In this document: positions 8,005 to 18,130 of the stretch, piece after piece | Layout of the letters: every line of letters begins with the position of its first letter | Position numbering within the stretch: the first letter of the stretch is position 1 | Origin: Chara braunii | Lineage: Eukaryota > Streptophyta > Charophyceae > Charales > Characeae | Assembly: GCA_003427395.1 (NCBI GenBank) | Contig: BFEA01000006.1 | Coordinates: 3,105,809-3,135,961 of the forward strand | Direction of reading: 5' to 3' | Length of the DNA: 30,153 bases | The notes under the pieces: generated by a model | What the model was told of the DNA's origin: nothing | The model's input: the letters and a program-made list of their open reading frames with translations, nothing else | The model's database searches: none | Position numbers and translations under genes: made by a program

Positions 8005-8383
8005 GTAAGTGCTGGTTTCCCTTCCTAGCTTCATAGTCATTCTTGCTGATATAGGCACATGCTTCCCAAAAGGTGTGCTCGAGTCGCCCCAAATATTATT
8101 GATCCATCGGTTTCCGGCAGGATTTGAACTCGTCAACAGATACATGTGGGTACCATTCAGCCATAGGCACTAGGAGACGCACTGCTTTGCTGCTATTTTA
8201 GGAGTTCCCTCTTGCCAGCAAGCAGCCCAGAGTCAGTTAGCCCCCATCCACTGCTCCTCTCAGAAGTCTCTGCTTTTCCAAAAACATGGCTCCAACAAGC
8301 TGCTGATAAGGTCTAAATGCCTGCTACAAGTGTCCAACCTCACCTACTATACACATACACCAAATGGGGTGTTCAGCATGCAG
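8005..8383. other. Unassigned flank, probably intronic or intergenic
   Basis: No gene is visible. It contains one arm (8062-8090) of a 29-bp inverted repeat whose other arm lies at 8567-8595. Confidence 0.3.
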
Positions 8384-8595
8384 TCTTGGTGGATTGGTTG
8401 AACAGACAGAGGGAACTTGAGTTGAGAGTGAATGAATCTGTATTGGATGGCACACGCGAATAACTCGTAGCAAACAGATTGAGTTCTTCATTCAAATCCC
8501 CTTTGTTTTTCTTTTCTTGGAAAAGTCAGTGCTAAGTTGCTAACTAACTCCTGGATGGCTGGTGATGGGGCGACCCGAGCACACCTTTTGGGAAG
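8062..8595. repeat. 29-bp inverted repeat pair (8062-8090 and 8567-8595)
   Basis: The segment starting CTTCCCAAAAGGTGTGCTC at 8062 is the reverse complement of 8567-8595 with a single mismatch (28 of 29). The arms are about 476 bp apart; the second sits in the spacer of the 244-bp duplication. Confidence 0.85.
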
Positions 8596-8802
8596 GAAAA
8601 CACAGCAGTGAATGAGTGGTAACTGACTCTTGGTGGATTGGTTGAACAGACAGAGGGAACTCGAGTTGAGAGTGAATGAATCTGTACTGGATGGTACACG
8701 CGAGTAACTCGTAGCAAACAAATTGAGTTCTTCATTCAAATCCCCTTTGTTTTTCTTTTCTTGGAAAAGTCGGTGCTAACTAACTCCTGGATGGCTGGTG
8801 AA
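8384..8802. repeat. Tandem duplication, 244-bp spacing (about 175-180 bp repeated)
   Basis: The segment starting TCTTGGTGGATTGGTTGAAC at 8384 is repeated at 8628 with a few substitutions and one small indel, through GGATGGCTGGTGA. A further shared word, CAGTGAATGAGTGGT, follows each copy (about 8606 and 8826). No coding potential is apparent. Confidence 0.9.
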
Positions 8803-9678
8803 AGCAATGGAAGTTCAAGCCGTAGCAGTGAATGAGTGGTCTCGGCCTGTTAATGAAGAGTAGGGGACTTCTAAAGTTAGCAGTGAACAAGTGATGTCTG
8901 AATATTGGCTATGAAAAAAAGGGTACTCTCCTAGGTTTAGCATTGAATGGTTGCTAACTGTTTCTGGATCGTTTATGGGCTTTTCAAAAGGGCGATGGCC
9001 TTCAGATACGATCAGCCCCAGGTAATTCAGAATCTGGTCATCTATTTGTATCTGGATTCGAAATTGGGTCTGTATTTGAGCCGTTTGTGGGTGTCCCAAC
9101 TGATCTTGGCTCGTTGTTGTGATGTGCAGTAAATCACAAAATGTTTTGGAGGGACTGGGCGCACTGGCACATCAAGCCTTGGAAGCAACAGGGTTTTTCT
9201 ACAGTGGACGACCTCCAAATAGAAAGCAGGAGATGAGGCGGGCACCCAACTCCAAGTGAGAGCAAAGCAAAATTAGAAACACCCCTTGTCTATTGAGAAG
9301 GTTGATTCTGATCTGCCATTGCTGATTGTGCAGGAGCAGAAATATGTGTCATCAGTGTGGGACACTTTAGCCTGTTTTTCCGTATACTCAATTTTGCAGC
9401 AGCTTCTGAACTACTGTGGGGTCACGATCAGCCAGGAGCTGCCAGCTTTTTGACCTGCTAGGTCGAACCTGGCAGTGGCCCGGTGCATTTGCCCCATAAT
9501 GCACCCTGATATGCATTTGAAATATTAAGCTGCATTTTGCTTCCTTTTTTGTTTTTCCCTTTGTTCCGGGTTTGTATTGCTGTATGGTCCAAGTGAAGAC
9601 GTACCTGGAGTCGTCTCACTGGGCAGCACATCCCGGATATGAGCTTCACCCTGATTTAACCATGTTACAGATTCCAGT
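8803..9678. other. Unassigned region
   Basis: Only short frames are present and none looks like a known protein. No repeats or transposon ends were recognised. Confidence 0.3.
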
Positions 9679-10620
9679 TCAGAATCCTGGAGTGATGTAT
9701 GCTATACACCTTAGGTGAAGAAAGGTTTCATTGAGCACCTGAAGGCTCAAAAGGAGAGTATCATGTAGCATGCATGGTTCACTCTGTCTGTCTGTGAGTC
9801 TCTTTTCGTCCTTGGGTATCAAAACATCATACCATTCTTCCGGGGGCATCTGTAAGGTCCTGAGATTCTCGGGCAGACATCTCAGAAACATGGTCAATAA
9901 GACCTGGTCATCATAGCGTATACCGGGCACGACGACGAGGTTCTCTACAGTAGACGTTAGCTCTCTGACAGACTTGTACCTACGCTGGTCCAGTCTCAAC
10001 ATTGCGTCAGTGGCAATTTGTGCCTGCTACGGATTATGCCAGCGAGCTTCTACCATATCCAAGAACTCCTCTAAAGTGAAGGTTTTACCCCAATCTGCCA
10101 TGCGTCGTCCAAACCCGGCCTTCGCTACTATCCCATCCAGCCATTTGGCTGCCTTACCCTCAATGTAAGATGCAGCAGTAATCATCTCCTCCTCCTGCAA
10201 CGTCCTCTTTGCCCTTATCCACATTGGAACTGTTCTCAACCAAGTGTCGAGTTCCTCGTCCTTCCTCTCACCGGAGAAGGCAAGGGGCGGTTTCATTGGG
10301 GTCTTTGGGTACCATGGACCTCGCTGCTGTCCCTGTGGTGGAACAGTTTGTTGCGGTGATTGTGTAGCTATCACCGCTGGACCAGAAGAAGAAGAAGCAA
10401 CACTCTGTGTAGCTGCTGCAGACGTACCACTTGGCTGTGTGCCAGCTTGTACCGGAAAGGGGCCTGACATCGCCGTTAACGGCAACGGCGACTGTGGTGC
10501 TGGCGGTAATCCTAGCCTTTGCAAAAGGTCCAAGATTTGGTCCAAGGAGTTCTGCATGAAATCCAGCCTACTGTCCACATGCACATGCAGTGACAATACG
10601 CTTTTCATTTGGTCAGACAT
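9679..10620 (-). pseudogene. gag: N-terminal half of Ty3/gypsy gag (inverted half of the split element)
   Basis: Minus-strand frame from ATG at 10620, 767 bp past the primer binding site. It starts MSDQMKSVLSLHVHVDSRLD, has an N-terminal helical stretch (residues 5-40), a Pro/Gln/Ser-rich linker (40-105) and a capsid core of plant Ty3/gypsy type (KPPLAFSGERKDEELDTWL, then YIEGKAAKWLDGI and FLDMVEARW). A single in-frame TAG at 10027-10029 interrupts it; the same frame then continues (LRLDQRRYKSVRELTSTVEN, MFLRCLPENLR). Gag-like sequence stops after PENLRTL at about 9852, and the remaining codons to 9679 look unrelated. The missing C-terminal half begins, on the opposite strand, at about 14488. 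Capsid proteins of this type assemble the cytoplasmic virus-like particle of the retrotransposon. Confidence 0.85.
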
Positions 10621-11387
10621 GGCTGATCAAGAGGCCTATTTAAGGACTGCCCCCAAGGTCGCTCAGGAATTATTTAACATCGCAATCAGGACGACGATCA
10701 CAGCCAGTGGACAGATCGGATCCACGTCAAGAAATGTTTATAGACGGTCTGGGAGCGTCTGCATTAGCCTGTTCAGTCTGCGCACCCCTCTATCAGCCCA
10801 GCAAAAGTGCCCTCATGGACAAAGCAGCCATCACATGCGTGTACTAATCCCATTGGGTTGGCATGGTGACCGTGACCCACGTGCTTCGACCAGGGCCCTT
10901 CAGAGGCACCGCCCTTTCTCCTTCCAGGTGCGCCACCGGGAAGATTGTCGTCTCTCAAGGTAGAGCGCTCACAACACCTCACCAAAAGAGAGGACTCTCA
11001 AGTTGGACTCACTTCCTCGCGGTAAGAAGAGATTGAGAGGGTAGATAAGGTACAGGATCAACGTACCTGTAGATAGCTGCCCCCAACCACAGATTTCTCA
11101 CCAATTGAGCTGAGTGTGCATTTGATGACCGGTCGTAGCCTCGGTACCACCCACAACGCAATGCAGTGCCACCTCAGCCAAATGCCACATCAGCATGCTC
11201 TCATCACCATGCATACATTCCGCCGTCGCCACGGCATCCCAAGCCGTATAGCCTTCCGGCGCACACCTCTCTACTCAGGTCGTGCGCCTAGTTTTGGCCT
11301 GATGTCACAAGAACCAACTGCGAACCAGCATCGTCAACGCACCAAGTCTGTATAACGCCAGCGCACCAAGGTAAGCGGCGAATCGAA
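10621..11387 (-). other. 5' leader of the split Ty3/gypsy element
   Basis: The stretch between the primer binding site and the gag start on the minus strand. No coding frame is convincing. Its position makes it the untranslated leader, where packaging signals normally lie. Confidence 0.65.
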
Positions 11388-11402
11388 CCAGCTCTGATAC
11401 CA
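11388..11402 (-). promoter_or_regulatory. Primer binding site for initiator tRNA-Met
   Basis: On the minus strand TGGTATCAGAGC, followed by TGG, starts three bases inside the LTR end. The first 12 bases match the complement of the 3' end of plant initiator tRNA-Met, the commonest primer of plant LTR retrotransposons. Confidence 0.9.
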
Positions 11403-11405
11403 AAT

Positions 11406-12174
11406 TGCAAGGAACATGAATGTGGACGAAGCAAAGAAATCCCAATTGCAAATCACACTGAAGTCCAGGTAGTCAAAGCAAGAACAGATAACACATTGGA
11501 ACCGAGCAATCATCCATTTGAGAACAATACAACAAAAGTCATGAGTCAATGTCCAAGCCCAATCGGGCAACACCAACAACATAACCCGAAGTAGCCTTCT
11601 GTCTTGAATGGCGCCAGGCGCCCTATCTACTCTACAGCCTATTCTACAACTACAGTCATGGAAGCAACCAGACGACTTGACAACCAGCTAGTGATGACGT
11701 CAACACCAATGCCGACCTCCTCTTCCACCAGGTACGTCACTCTCTCTTGTCCCTCACTCTCCCTTGTTATCCCACACAGCGCCCTTCACTTCCCGAAGAA
11801 CCACCTTCACCCTCACCTCCTCCAGCGCCCTCATGCAGCCTGGCTATGGCTGCCAGCGCCATGCGCCAAGCAGCGCTCTACCGCTTAGAGCCAGCCTGGC
11901 TTCCTAGCGCTGCATCTGCTCCAGCACGTGCATTAACGCTGCAGCGTGCCGGCATTGCACGCAAACGCCAAGATGCCTGCCCACTCGCCTGCTTTGCCTA
12001 TATCCAGTGTTGCGTGTGGGCGGTCTGCCTTGAGCCTGCGCCTGGGCCCCAGTACCTGTACCCAGGCCCAATGCAGATGGGGCCCAGGTAATACAGTTGC
12101 GCCCCTTATGCTGGGGGCCTATGCCCAGAACATATGCATGCCGGCAAGGCGCCGTTGAGGGCTCAATCCTCACA
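11406..12174 (-). mobile_element. 5' LTR (769 bp, inverted) of the split Ty3/gypsy element
   Basis: On the minus strand it starts TGTGAGGATTGAGCCCTCAA at 12174 and ends CCTTGCA at 11406. The whole unit matches 18635-19404 in opposite orientation, with scattered substitutions and small indels (a few percent by eye). It is followed immediately by the primer binding site, which proves it is a 5' LTR. The flank outside its start reads ACTTT, compatible with the CTTTT just outside the 3' LTR, although this is low complexity. Confidence 0.9.
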
Positions 12175-12237
12175 AAAGTATAGATGACCAATATAATAGA
12201 AGGTGCAAGGTTCCCCATGTTTGTGTGGTTGAGCGGG

Positions 12238-12238
<1 letters not shown>

Positions 12239-12271
<33 letters not shown>
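12239..12271. repeat. (TG)n microsatellite
   Basis: About 16 TG units, perfect. Confidence 0.95.
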
Positions 12272-12275
<4 letters not shown>

Positions 12276-12473
12276 TGCCGCGACAATTTTGAGGCCTGTA
12301 GGAATGAGCACCCATGGTGCAACGATTTTGGGCTGCAGCAGCAGTCGGGCTGGCCATTGCAACTAGATGATTTTCAGGGGCAGCACGAGAGCAACACAGG
12401 CAAAAAGGCCTTCCCCACTGCCGTCACGCAATGGTTTTGGGGCACCTAGAAAAAAGAAAAGAGCGGCAAACCA

Positions 12474-12525
12474 AAAAACAAACAAACAAACATACAAACA
12501 AACAAACAAACAAACAAACAAACAA
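12474..12525. repeat. (CAAA)n microsatellite
   Basis: About a dozen CAAA units with one CATA interruption. Confidence 0.93.
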
Positions 12526-12776
12526 GAGAAACAGACGAACGAAAGAAGAAAACACTAACAGCCACTAACATTGCCACTGCCGCGATGTGTGTGCACCTCA
12601 AATGGCACCGCCACAATATCTGCATACATTCGATGACGTGGATTGACGCACAGAGTGTGAGGCAAATGGTTACATGGCGGCCAACGACCGGGGGTGAGAA
12701 GTTGGTGTCAATCCACACAGGATAAACGGAGGCTAGATTGGAGGGCCAGAACGGCCCAGAAGTACAGGAAAACAAA

Positions 12777-12944
12777 GGGACTCAGTGCACGTTGGGGCAC
12801 CAACAGCCAGTACAATATATAACGGAGACAGATTACAGACACCATAGAGCACAAGGGAAGGGACTCGGCGCATGTTGGGGCACCAACAGCCAGTGCAATA
12901 TATAAACGGAGACAGATTACAGACACCATAGAGCACAAGGGAAG
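12777..12944. repeat. Tandem duplication of 83-84 bp
   Basis: Starting at GGGACTC, 12777-12859 is repeated at 12860-12944 with three substitutions and one inserted A. Each copy contains GGGGCACCAACAGCCAGT and CAGATTACAGACACCATAG. Confidence 0.93.
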
Positions 12945-13022
12945 ACTTCAGGCAATCTACCACCTGGGAGCAGTCTGACTCCGTCATGCACTTCAGACAT
13001 AACACCCAGCGACAGCCCCACA

Positions 13023-13026
<4 letters not shown>

Positions 13027-13106
<80 letters not shown>
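13027..13106. repeat. Compound (TC)n(AC)n microsatellite
   Basis: About 24 TC units followed by about 16 AC units. The AC array ends exactly where a TGTTACATG sequence begins, and AC repeats resume after 14409. Confidence 0.95.
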
Positions 13107-13108
<2 letters not shown>

Positions 13109-13140
13109 TTACATGCTGCACCTGCACACGAGGGGCATTT

Positions 13141-13255
13141 TCCAGGCCCTGCGTCCCTCAGGCTGAAAGCCTGAAAACCAGGGCCTACAGGCCCCGTGTC
13201 TGTTCAGCCCGAAAGACTGAAAAACAGGGGCCTACAGACCCTGTGTCGTTTCAGA
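13141..13255. repeat. Diverged tandem repeat (about 47 bp unit)
   Basis: A phrase of the type CTGAAA, then GGGCCTACAG, then CCCTGTGT occurs about twice in succession, followed by a third partial copy. It lies within the solo-LTR candidate. Confidence 0.6.
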
Positions 13256-13888
13256 CTAAAAATGGCAGGAGCCTTTTTAGCCTGAAACGAAGGGCCATTT
13301 TCGGTCGTTCATCAGAACGATCAGCCCTGAAACTCAGGCACCGAACCAGGGTTTCGGGAACAGGCTATTCTTAGCCTGTTCCCACGACAGCCTCAGCAGA
13401 TGCTGCAGCGCAAGCCCCTGGCACACTTCGGCATTGGCAAGAGCAGCCTCCTCGGCCTGGCTCACCCTGCAGGCAGTCAGGAGGCAGGCCGAGGTAGTAC
13501 ATGCGGACTTCCCATGCACTTCACGGGCAGGCAGGAGGCAGTCAGTAGTCTTCAGGATTCGGCAGCAGCACTCTGGAGGGAGCGCTGCAGGAGTAGTAGT
13601 AGCATTAGCGTTAGTCTTCAGCGCTGGGCGCAGTAGGTAGCTGTAGTCTTCAGCGCTGGGCGCCATAGCTAGGATAACACTAGAGAGAGCGAGAGATTGG
13701 GCGGAGGCCAGAGGTACTTACCTGCAGCGCCGTTGCTCCAGCTTCGTCTTCGAGGTACCTGCAGCACAGCGCCAACTTCACAGGTTAGTATCTGGCTCGT
13801 GACAGAGAGAGAGTTATTCTTCTTCCTCTTCTCAGTCCACCATCTCCCTCTCACCCTCTCATTATCTGACTTCACTGCATCAGCGGAC

Positions 13889-13890
<2 letters not shown>

Positions 13891-13924
<34 letters not shown>
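13891..13924. repeat. (AG)n microsatellite
   Basis: About 16 AG units within the solo-LTR candidate. Confidence 0.93.
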
Positions 13925-13929
<5 letters not shown>

Positions 13930-14404
13930 TGACATTGGATCCAGACTCGACTTTTGGGCTTCAGACATTGCGACGAGGGATTATTTGCGACTTGTGACAA
14001 AGACTTGGTGCTGACGACATTCCCATCTCTCCCCCTCTCTTCGTCTGATCCCCTCCTCTTCGTCTGTGAATGTCTGGACCTGGCGCTTTCTTCCTGTGTA
14101 CAGCGCCAGGCTCCTTCACACCTTGTGATGGACACGATGCATGTTTGGTCTGCGTTCAAACATTGATTGGGCTAGTCATTAGCATCCTAGCATTCTGCTT
14201 CGCTATCTTATACTACGTGAATGAGGTCAGTCCCGGTCAGGTCAGGATTTGTATCTAAGTCTTCCCTGCGCTATTCAGCACCATTTTGCATGTATCGGAA
14301 TGCACATTGCTTGTTGAGATTCTACTTGCACTGCATTGTTTATTCAGTCCTTTTCATCACATTGCGGATGCTTGGTTATTACATACATCGCCCAACTGGG
14401 CATG

Positions 14405-14406
<2 letters not shown>

Positions 14407-14440
<34 letters not shown>

Positions 14441-14492
14441 ACACCCACACACACCCACACACACACGCGCGCGCGCGCGCGCAAGTGTGTGT
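14407..14492. repeat. Alternating purine-pyrimidine array (AC)n(GC)n then GTGTGTGT
   Basis: AC repeats with a few CCC interruptions pass into about nine GC units and then, after CAA, into GTGTGTGTG. The order AC, GC, GT makes it self-complementary as well as Z-DNA-prone. It lies directly at the start of the right half of the split gag. Confidence 0.92.
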
Positions 14493-15023
14493 GGAGATGA
14501 GGCTCGCCTCGAGTATCATTCGTTTGAGACCTTCTCTAGAAAGGCCTTAGACTTGGAGGCTACCCTAGGAAGTGCTCAACCTACTCCAGTAGACGGGAGG
14601 AAGACGAAGAGTCCACAGGAGTGGAAAAAGAAGGGAAGTAGATTGTTGATGGTTGAGTCTGATGGGACTCAAACTGAAATCGAAGAACTTACCGACCTGA
14701 TGGACGGTCCAGAGTACGACGGTGAGGAAATCGCTGAGGGTAGCACCTTCGCCGCAGAAGTAAAGACTAAGGCAGGTGGCCGAGGTAAGGGCCATCCAAA
14801 GAGTCGAGAGCAGACCGACTCCAATCAGTCCAAAGTAGCAGATTGGGTTAAGGCAGGTCTTGATCAGGAAGTGTGGCGGGACCGCCGAGTGTGTGGTGCT
14901 TGCATCAATTGTGGTGAATACGGACACACCCAATACAAGTGCAAGAACGCAAAGGTCACACAAAAGATACCCCCTAAGGGAGGGGTACCTTCTTCCCAGG
15001 CTTCCAGCTCGGGAAACATTTGA
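14488..15023 (+). pseudogene. gag: C-terminal half of Ty3/gypsy gag with zinc knuckle
   Basis: The frame emerges from the dinucleotide array as GDEARLEYHSFETFSRKAL, which is what follows the LPENLR region in gag proteins of this type. It then has an acidic/basic linker (TEIEELTDLMDG...; KTKAGGRGKG) and a nucleocapsid zinc knuckle CINCGEYGHTQYKC at 14901-14942 with all four ligands in the CX2CX4HX4C spacing. It stops at TGA 15021-15023. There is no gag start upstream on this strand; instead the N-terminal half is at 10620-9852 on the other strand. The knuckle binds the genomic RNA during packaging. Upstream in-frame codons across the repeat (poly Thr-His) are not gag. Confidence 0.85.
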
Positions 15024-15640
15024 GGCCGGTGGAAGTTTTAGCTGTTTCTACTCATGGTGAAGTGGACCAGATACCCTTCCCACTTCATGAGATGGCCATA
15101 GCTAATGACTCCTTAGTCACCCTGCAGACTCATCTAGACCAAACTATGCTTTGTACGTTGGATGTGTCTGAGGCCTTAGAAGATTTAGAAGTAGAGGTCC
15201 TAGAGGGGAATATTTCGTCGTGGAAGTTGTTGTAGGAGGCCGCAAATGTGGTGCCTTCGTAGACATCGGTTCCACACGGAATTACATAAGTCGCGACTTT
15301 TTGGAAAGGCTGCACCTAGAGGACCGGGTACATCACCTTAGTAGACCGGTAGCATCTACTTTGGCCAATAAGGAGCGCATGGTTGTCACAGACTATGTCA
15401 AGGATGTAGTCTGTACCTTCTCCTATGGAGGAGGGGAACTTGATCATAAGATTTTGTTCCTGGTTAGCGACGACTTACCATTCGATATGTTGTTAGGAAT
15501 GTACTACCTTGAGGTTGCCAAGCCCCAGTTTGACTGGGACAAGGAGCTCAAACATAAGTTGCTTGATGGAAGGACCTTGAGACTGGCCAAGTATAAGGCT
15601 AGTAGTTACTGGAATCCTATGGCTGCTTGTGTGCATCAGG
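15024..15640 (+). pseudogene. pol: Retropepsin-like protease region of the split Ty3/gypsy element
   Basis: After the gag stop the polyprotein continues in another frame (15020-15235), then shifts at about 15225 into a frame with GGRKCGAFVDIGSTRNYIS. This is the active-site loop of a retrotransposon aspartic protease (normally DTG or DSG). At 15262-15270 it reads Asp-Ile-Gly, so the residue after the catalytic Asp is altered. Downstream LPFDMLLGMYYLEVAKPQFDW matches the flap-to-C-terminal part (the ILGMxWL-like motif). The enzyme would cut the Gag-Pol polyprotein in the particle. Frameshifts on both sides make it inactive. Confidence 0.8.
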
Positions 15641-16727
15641 GTTCTACAATTACTATAAGCAGAACCAAGAGGAGGGTATGTACCTAGTGTATGTCTCTGA
15701 GAAAGGGGAGGTCGTTAAAACACACCCAGAGATAGAACACGTCATTGCTAAGTTCCCTGATCTGTTCAAAGAGCCCACAGGAGTCGTAGATAGGGAGATT
15801 GTCCACGCCATAGAAATCATTCCAGGGAGTAAAACCCCAAAGGGAAGGATCTATAGGATGGCTCCGACCGAGTTGGACAAACTCCGGCGACAACTGAAAG
15901 AGCTGACAGAAAAGGGTTGGATACGGTCGAGTACTTCCCCCTTCGGATCTCCAGTGTTGTTTGTACCAAAGAAGGGGGGATTGTTGAGGATGTGCATTGA
16001 TTTTAGAGGCGTCAATGCCATCGCAGTGAAGAACGCAGAGCCTCTACCTCGCATAAACGACCTATTGGACAGGGTGCAGGGATGTAAATCCTACAGCAAG
16101 ATAGACTTAAAAGTCCGGTTACCATGAAATTGCCATAAGACCTGAGGATCAACACAAAACAGCATTTCGGACCAAATACGGTCTGTACGAGTTTTGTGGT
16201 GATGCCCTTTGGTCTTTGCAATGCGCCGGGTACATTCCAGCACGCCATGAATAGAATCTTCCATGACTACTTAGATAAGTTTGTCGTTGTGTACCTTGAC
16301 GATATTCTTATCTTTAGTAAGTCTGTCGAGGAGCATGCACAACACTTAGAAATTGTACTCCCTGCGACAACACAAGTATAAGGTCAACCTAGAAAAATGT
16401 GAGTTTGGATGCACTAGGATCTTGTACTTGGGTCATGAGGTATCCGCGAAAGGGATTAGGCCGAAAGATGCGAAGGTGGCTAGTATTAGGGATTGGCCAC
16501 GACCTCAGACTATTACTGAGGTCAGATCTTCCTTAGGGATGTGCGGCTACTATAGGAACTTTGTGAAAAACTATTCCACAGTCGCCTCTCCTTTGACTAA
16601 TCTAACTCGACTTGATATGCCGTGGGACTGGAGTGATGAGTGCGAGGCTGCTTTCAAACGATTGAAGCATGCACTCATGAATCATGAGATTCTCATGGTG
16701 CCGATCCTCAGAAGCCATTCATTGTAA
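15627..16727 (+). pseudogene. pol: Reverse transcriptase domain of the split Ty3/gypsy element
   Basis: RT motifs run in order: the lead-in FPDLFKEPTG, then GRIYRMAPTELDKLRRQLKE, SSTSPFGSPVLFVPKKGG, CIDFRGVNAIAVKNAEPLPR, SYSKIDLK, then [13 protein letters not shown] and the catalytic YLDD at 16292-16303 ([12 protein letters not shown]), followed by the thumb/connection (KCEFGCTRILYLGHEVS, MCGYYRNFVKNYS). The frame shifts at an extra A in the run at about 16108-16111, at an extra T near 16191-16194, and again near 16360. These single-base homopolymer changes could be genuine decay or sequencing error. RT copies the element RNA into cDNA in the cytoplasmic particle. Confidence 0.93.
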
Positions 16728-17050
16728 CCACTGACGCAAGCCAATACGGCATTGGCGCAGTGCTGGCTCAGCAGGATGGGAAGAAAATGCCATCAAAGAA
16801 ACTGGCGAAGTCCACCTACGAAAGGGAACTCTATGCTCTCTACAAGGCACTTGTCCATTGGAGGCACTTTCTGTTGGGACGGTTTTTCTATTTGAGAACT
16901 GACCATCAGACCCTTAAATGGATCAAGACTCAACCTGCTCTTTCTGATGCACTCAAGCACTGGATTAAGGTCATAGATCAGTATGACTTCAGGCTGGAGT
17001 ATCTGAAGGGAGAGTACAACAAGGTTGCAGATGCGCTGTCACGTAGGGCA
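16728..17050 (+). pseudogene. pol: RNase H domain of the split Ty3/gypsy element
   Basis: Starts after a frame change near 16705 with TTDASQYGIGAVLAQ (catalytic Asp in TDAS, 16730-16741), continues with STYERELYALYKALVHWRHFLLGR (catalytic Glu) and LRTDHQTLKWI (catalytic Asp), then YDFRLEYLKGEYNKVADALSR. All key residues of the Ty3-type RNase H are visible. It degrades the RNA strand of the RNA-DNA hybrid and generates the polypurine primer. Confidence 0.93.
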
Positions 17051-18130
17051 GACTACCTAGGGGCGCTAGTTTCCGAATTTGGCGTATCTAAGGAAGTAAC
17101 TCAATCGCTGGTGGGAGCCTATCAGGAACACCCTGTCACGATGGACATCATACGCAAACTGCAGGCGAAAGATAAGGCCACAGAAGATGAGTTTGTGATG
17201 GTGGACGGGCTACTCTTTCTTGATAAGGCTGAGTTTAAAAGATTAGTTATGCCATCTAGTGAACGTTTGCATAGTTTATTTTTAGGGGAATGTCATGACG
17301 CAGCAGGACACTTTGGCTACAAGAAGACAAGCGCTAATCTGATACAGCGATTCTGGTGGCCCGGTATGCTAGATGATGCAAAGAAATATGTGGAGACTTG
17401 TGAGGTCTGTCAGCGAGACAAGCCACGAACTCAAGCACCGCTTGGGTTGCTGAAGCCCTTACCGATCCCCGCTGGTCCGGGATAGAGTGTTTCCATGGAT
17501 TTCATGGACACGCTGGTGACCAGTAGGAGTGGCAAGAGGCACATCTTTGTCATCATAGACCGATTCACCAAGTACGCTAGACTAATTGCCATGCCAGAGA
17601 CGACAAGGACTGAACACGTCATCAAGTTGTTTATGGACAACTGGGTGCGTGATTTTGGACCGCCAAAGACAATCGTTAGTGACAGAGATGTCCGCTTTAC
17701 AAGTGAGTTGTGGAAGAAGACTGCTAAACAATTGGGCAGTCAACTTCAGATGACCTCCGGGAATCATCCCGAAGCCAACGGACAGGCCGAGCAGATGAAC
17801 AGAGTTGTACAACACCTGCTGAGGCATTACATTAAGCCCAGCCAGGATGACTGGGATGAGAAATTCCCTCTCATCGCCAGCCTGTACAACAACGCTGTGC
17901 ACATCAGTATCGGCGTCAGTCCTAACCAGCTGCACTTGGGATGGAAGCCTAGATCAGCGCTGGACTTCCTCCTGCCTGAAAACCGACCCTGTGCAACTTC
18001 GAGCACACTTGAGTATGGTGTAGAGTAGGAGAAGTTGCTACAGCAAGCTGTCGAGCACATCAGAAAGCAATGATTGCTTCTGAGAACAAACATCGTCGAC
18101 AGTCCTCATTTCAGGTAGGAGAACGTGTCT
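17051..18130 (+). pseudogene. pol: Integrase of the split Ty3/gypsy element
   Basis: The HHCC zinc-binding region is present (CHDAAGHFGYKKT near 17290-17320 and CEVCQRDK at 17399-17420), followed by the DDE core: SMDFMDTLV (about 17490), IIDRFTKYARLIA (about 17555), IVSDRDVRF (about 17675) and GNHPEANGQAEQMN (about 17760-17800) supplying the Asp, Asp, Glu triad. In-frame TAG codons lie at 17483-17485 (CAG in the related copy at 4.4-5.3 kb) and 18026-18028. A deletion of about 10 bases near 18065, judged against that copy, shifts the frame again before the C-terminal domain. Integrase inserts the cDNA into the chromosome. Confidence 0.93.

Larger units (their letters stand above)
12175..13106. 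other. Flank between the inverted LTR and the solo-LTR candidate, rich in simple repeats
   Basis: No gene is visible. It contains (TG)n, (CAAA)n, an 83-bp tandem duplication and a compound (TC)n(AC)n array, listed separately. If the inversion model is right, this is former 5' flanking DNA of the gypsy element in flipped orientation. Confidence 0.4.
13107..14409. mobile_element. Probable solo LTR (1303 bp) inserted in an (AC)n microsatellite
   Basis: Starts TGTTACATGC and ends GCATGTTACA, giving a terminal inverted repeat that matches at 9 of 10 bases with TG...CA ends. Both sides continue as (AC)n, so a 5-bp duplication CACAC (13102-13106 and 14410-14414) is present but cannot be told from the microsatellite itself. 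The interior is non-coding, GC-mixed, with a repeated CTTCAGCGCTGGGCGC word (about 13616 and 13647), an (AG)n block and no gag or pol. No second copy is in the window, so it is a candidate solo LTR only. Confidence 0.42.

Noticed and set aside
10027-10029. In-frame TAG in gag as programmed readthrough or altered genetic code
   Set aside because: Neighbouring pol has several other stops and frameshifts, so ordinary decay is enough, and TAG is not consistently used as sense elsewhere.
14221-14550. Open frame with poly Thr-His reading into gag
   Set aside because: The repeat is the (AC)n array. Only the part from about 14488 onward matches gag.
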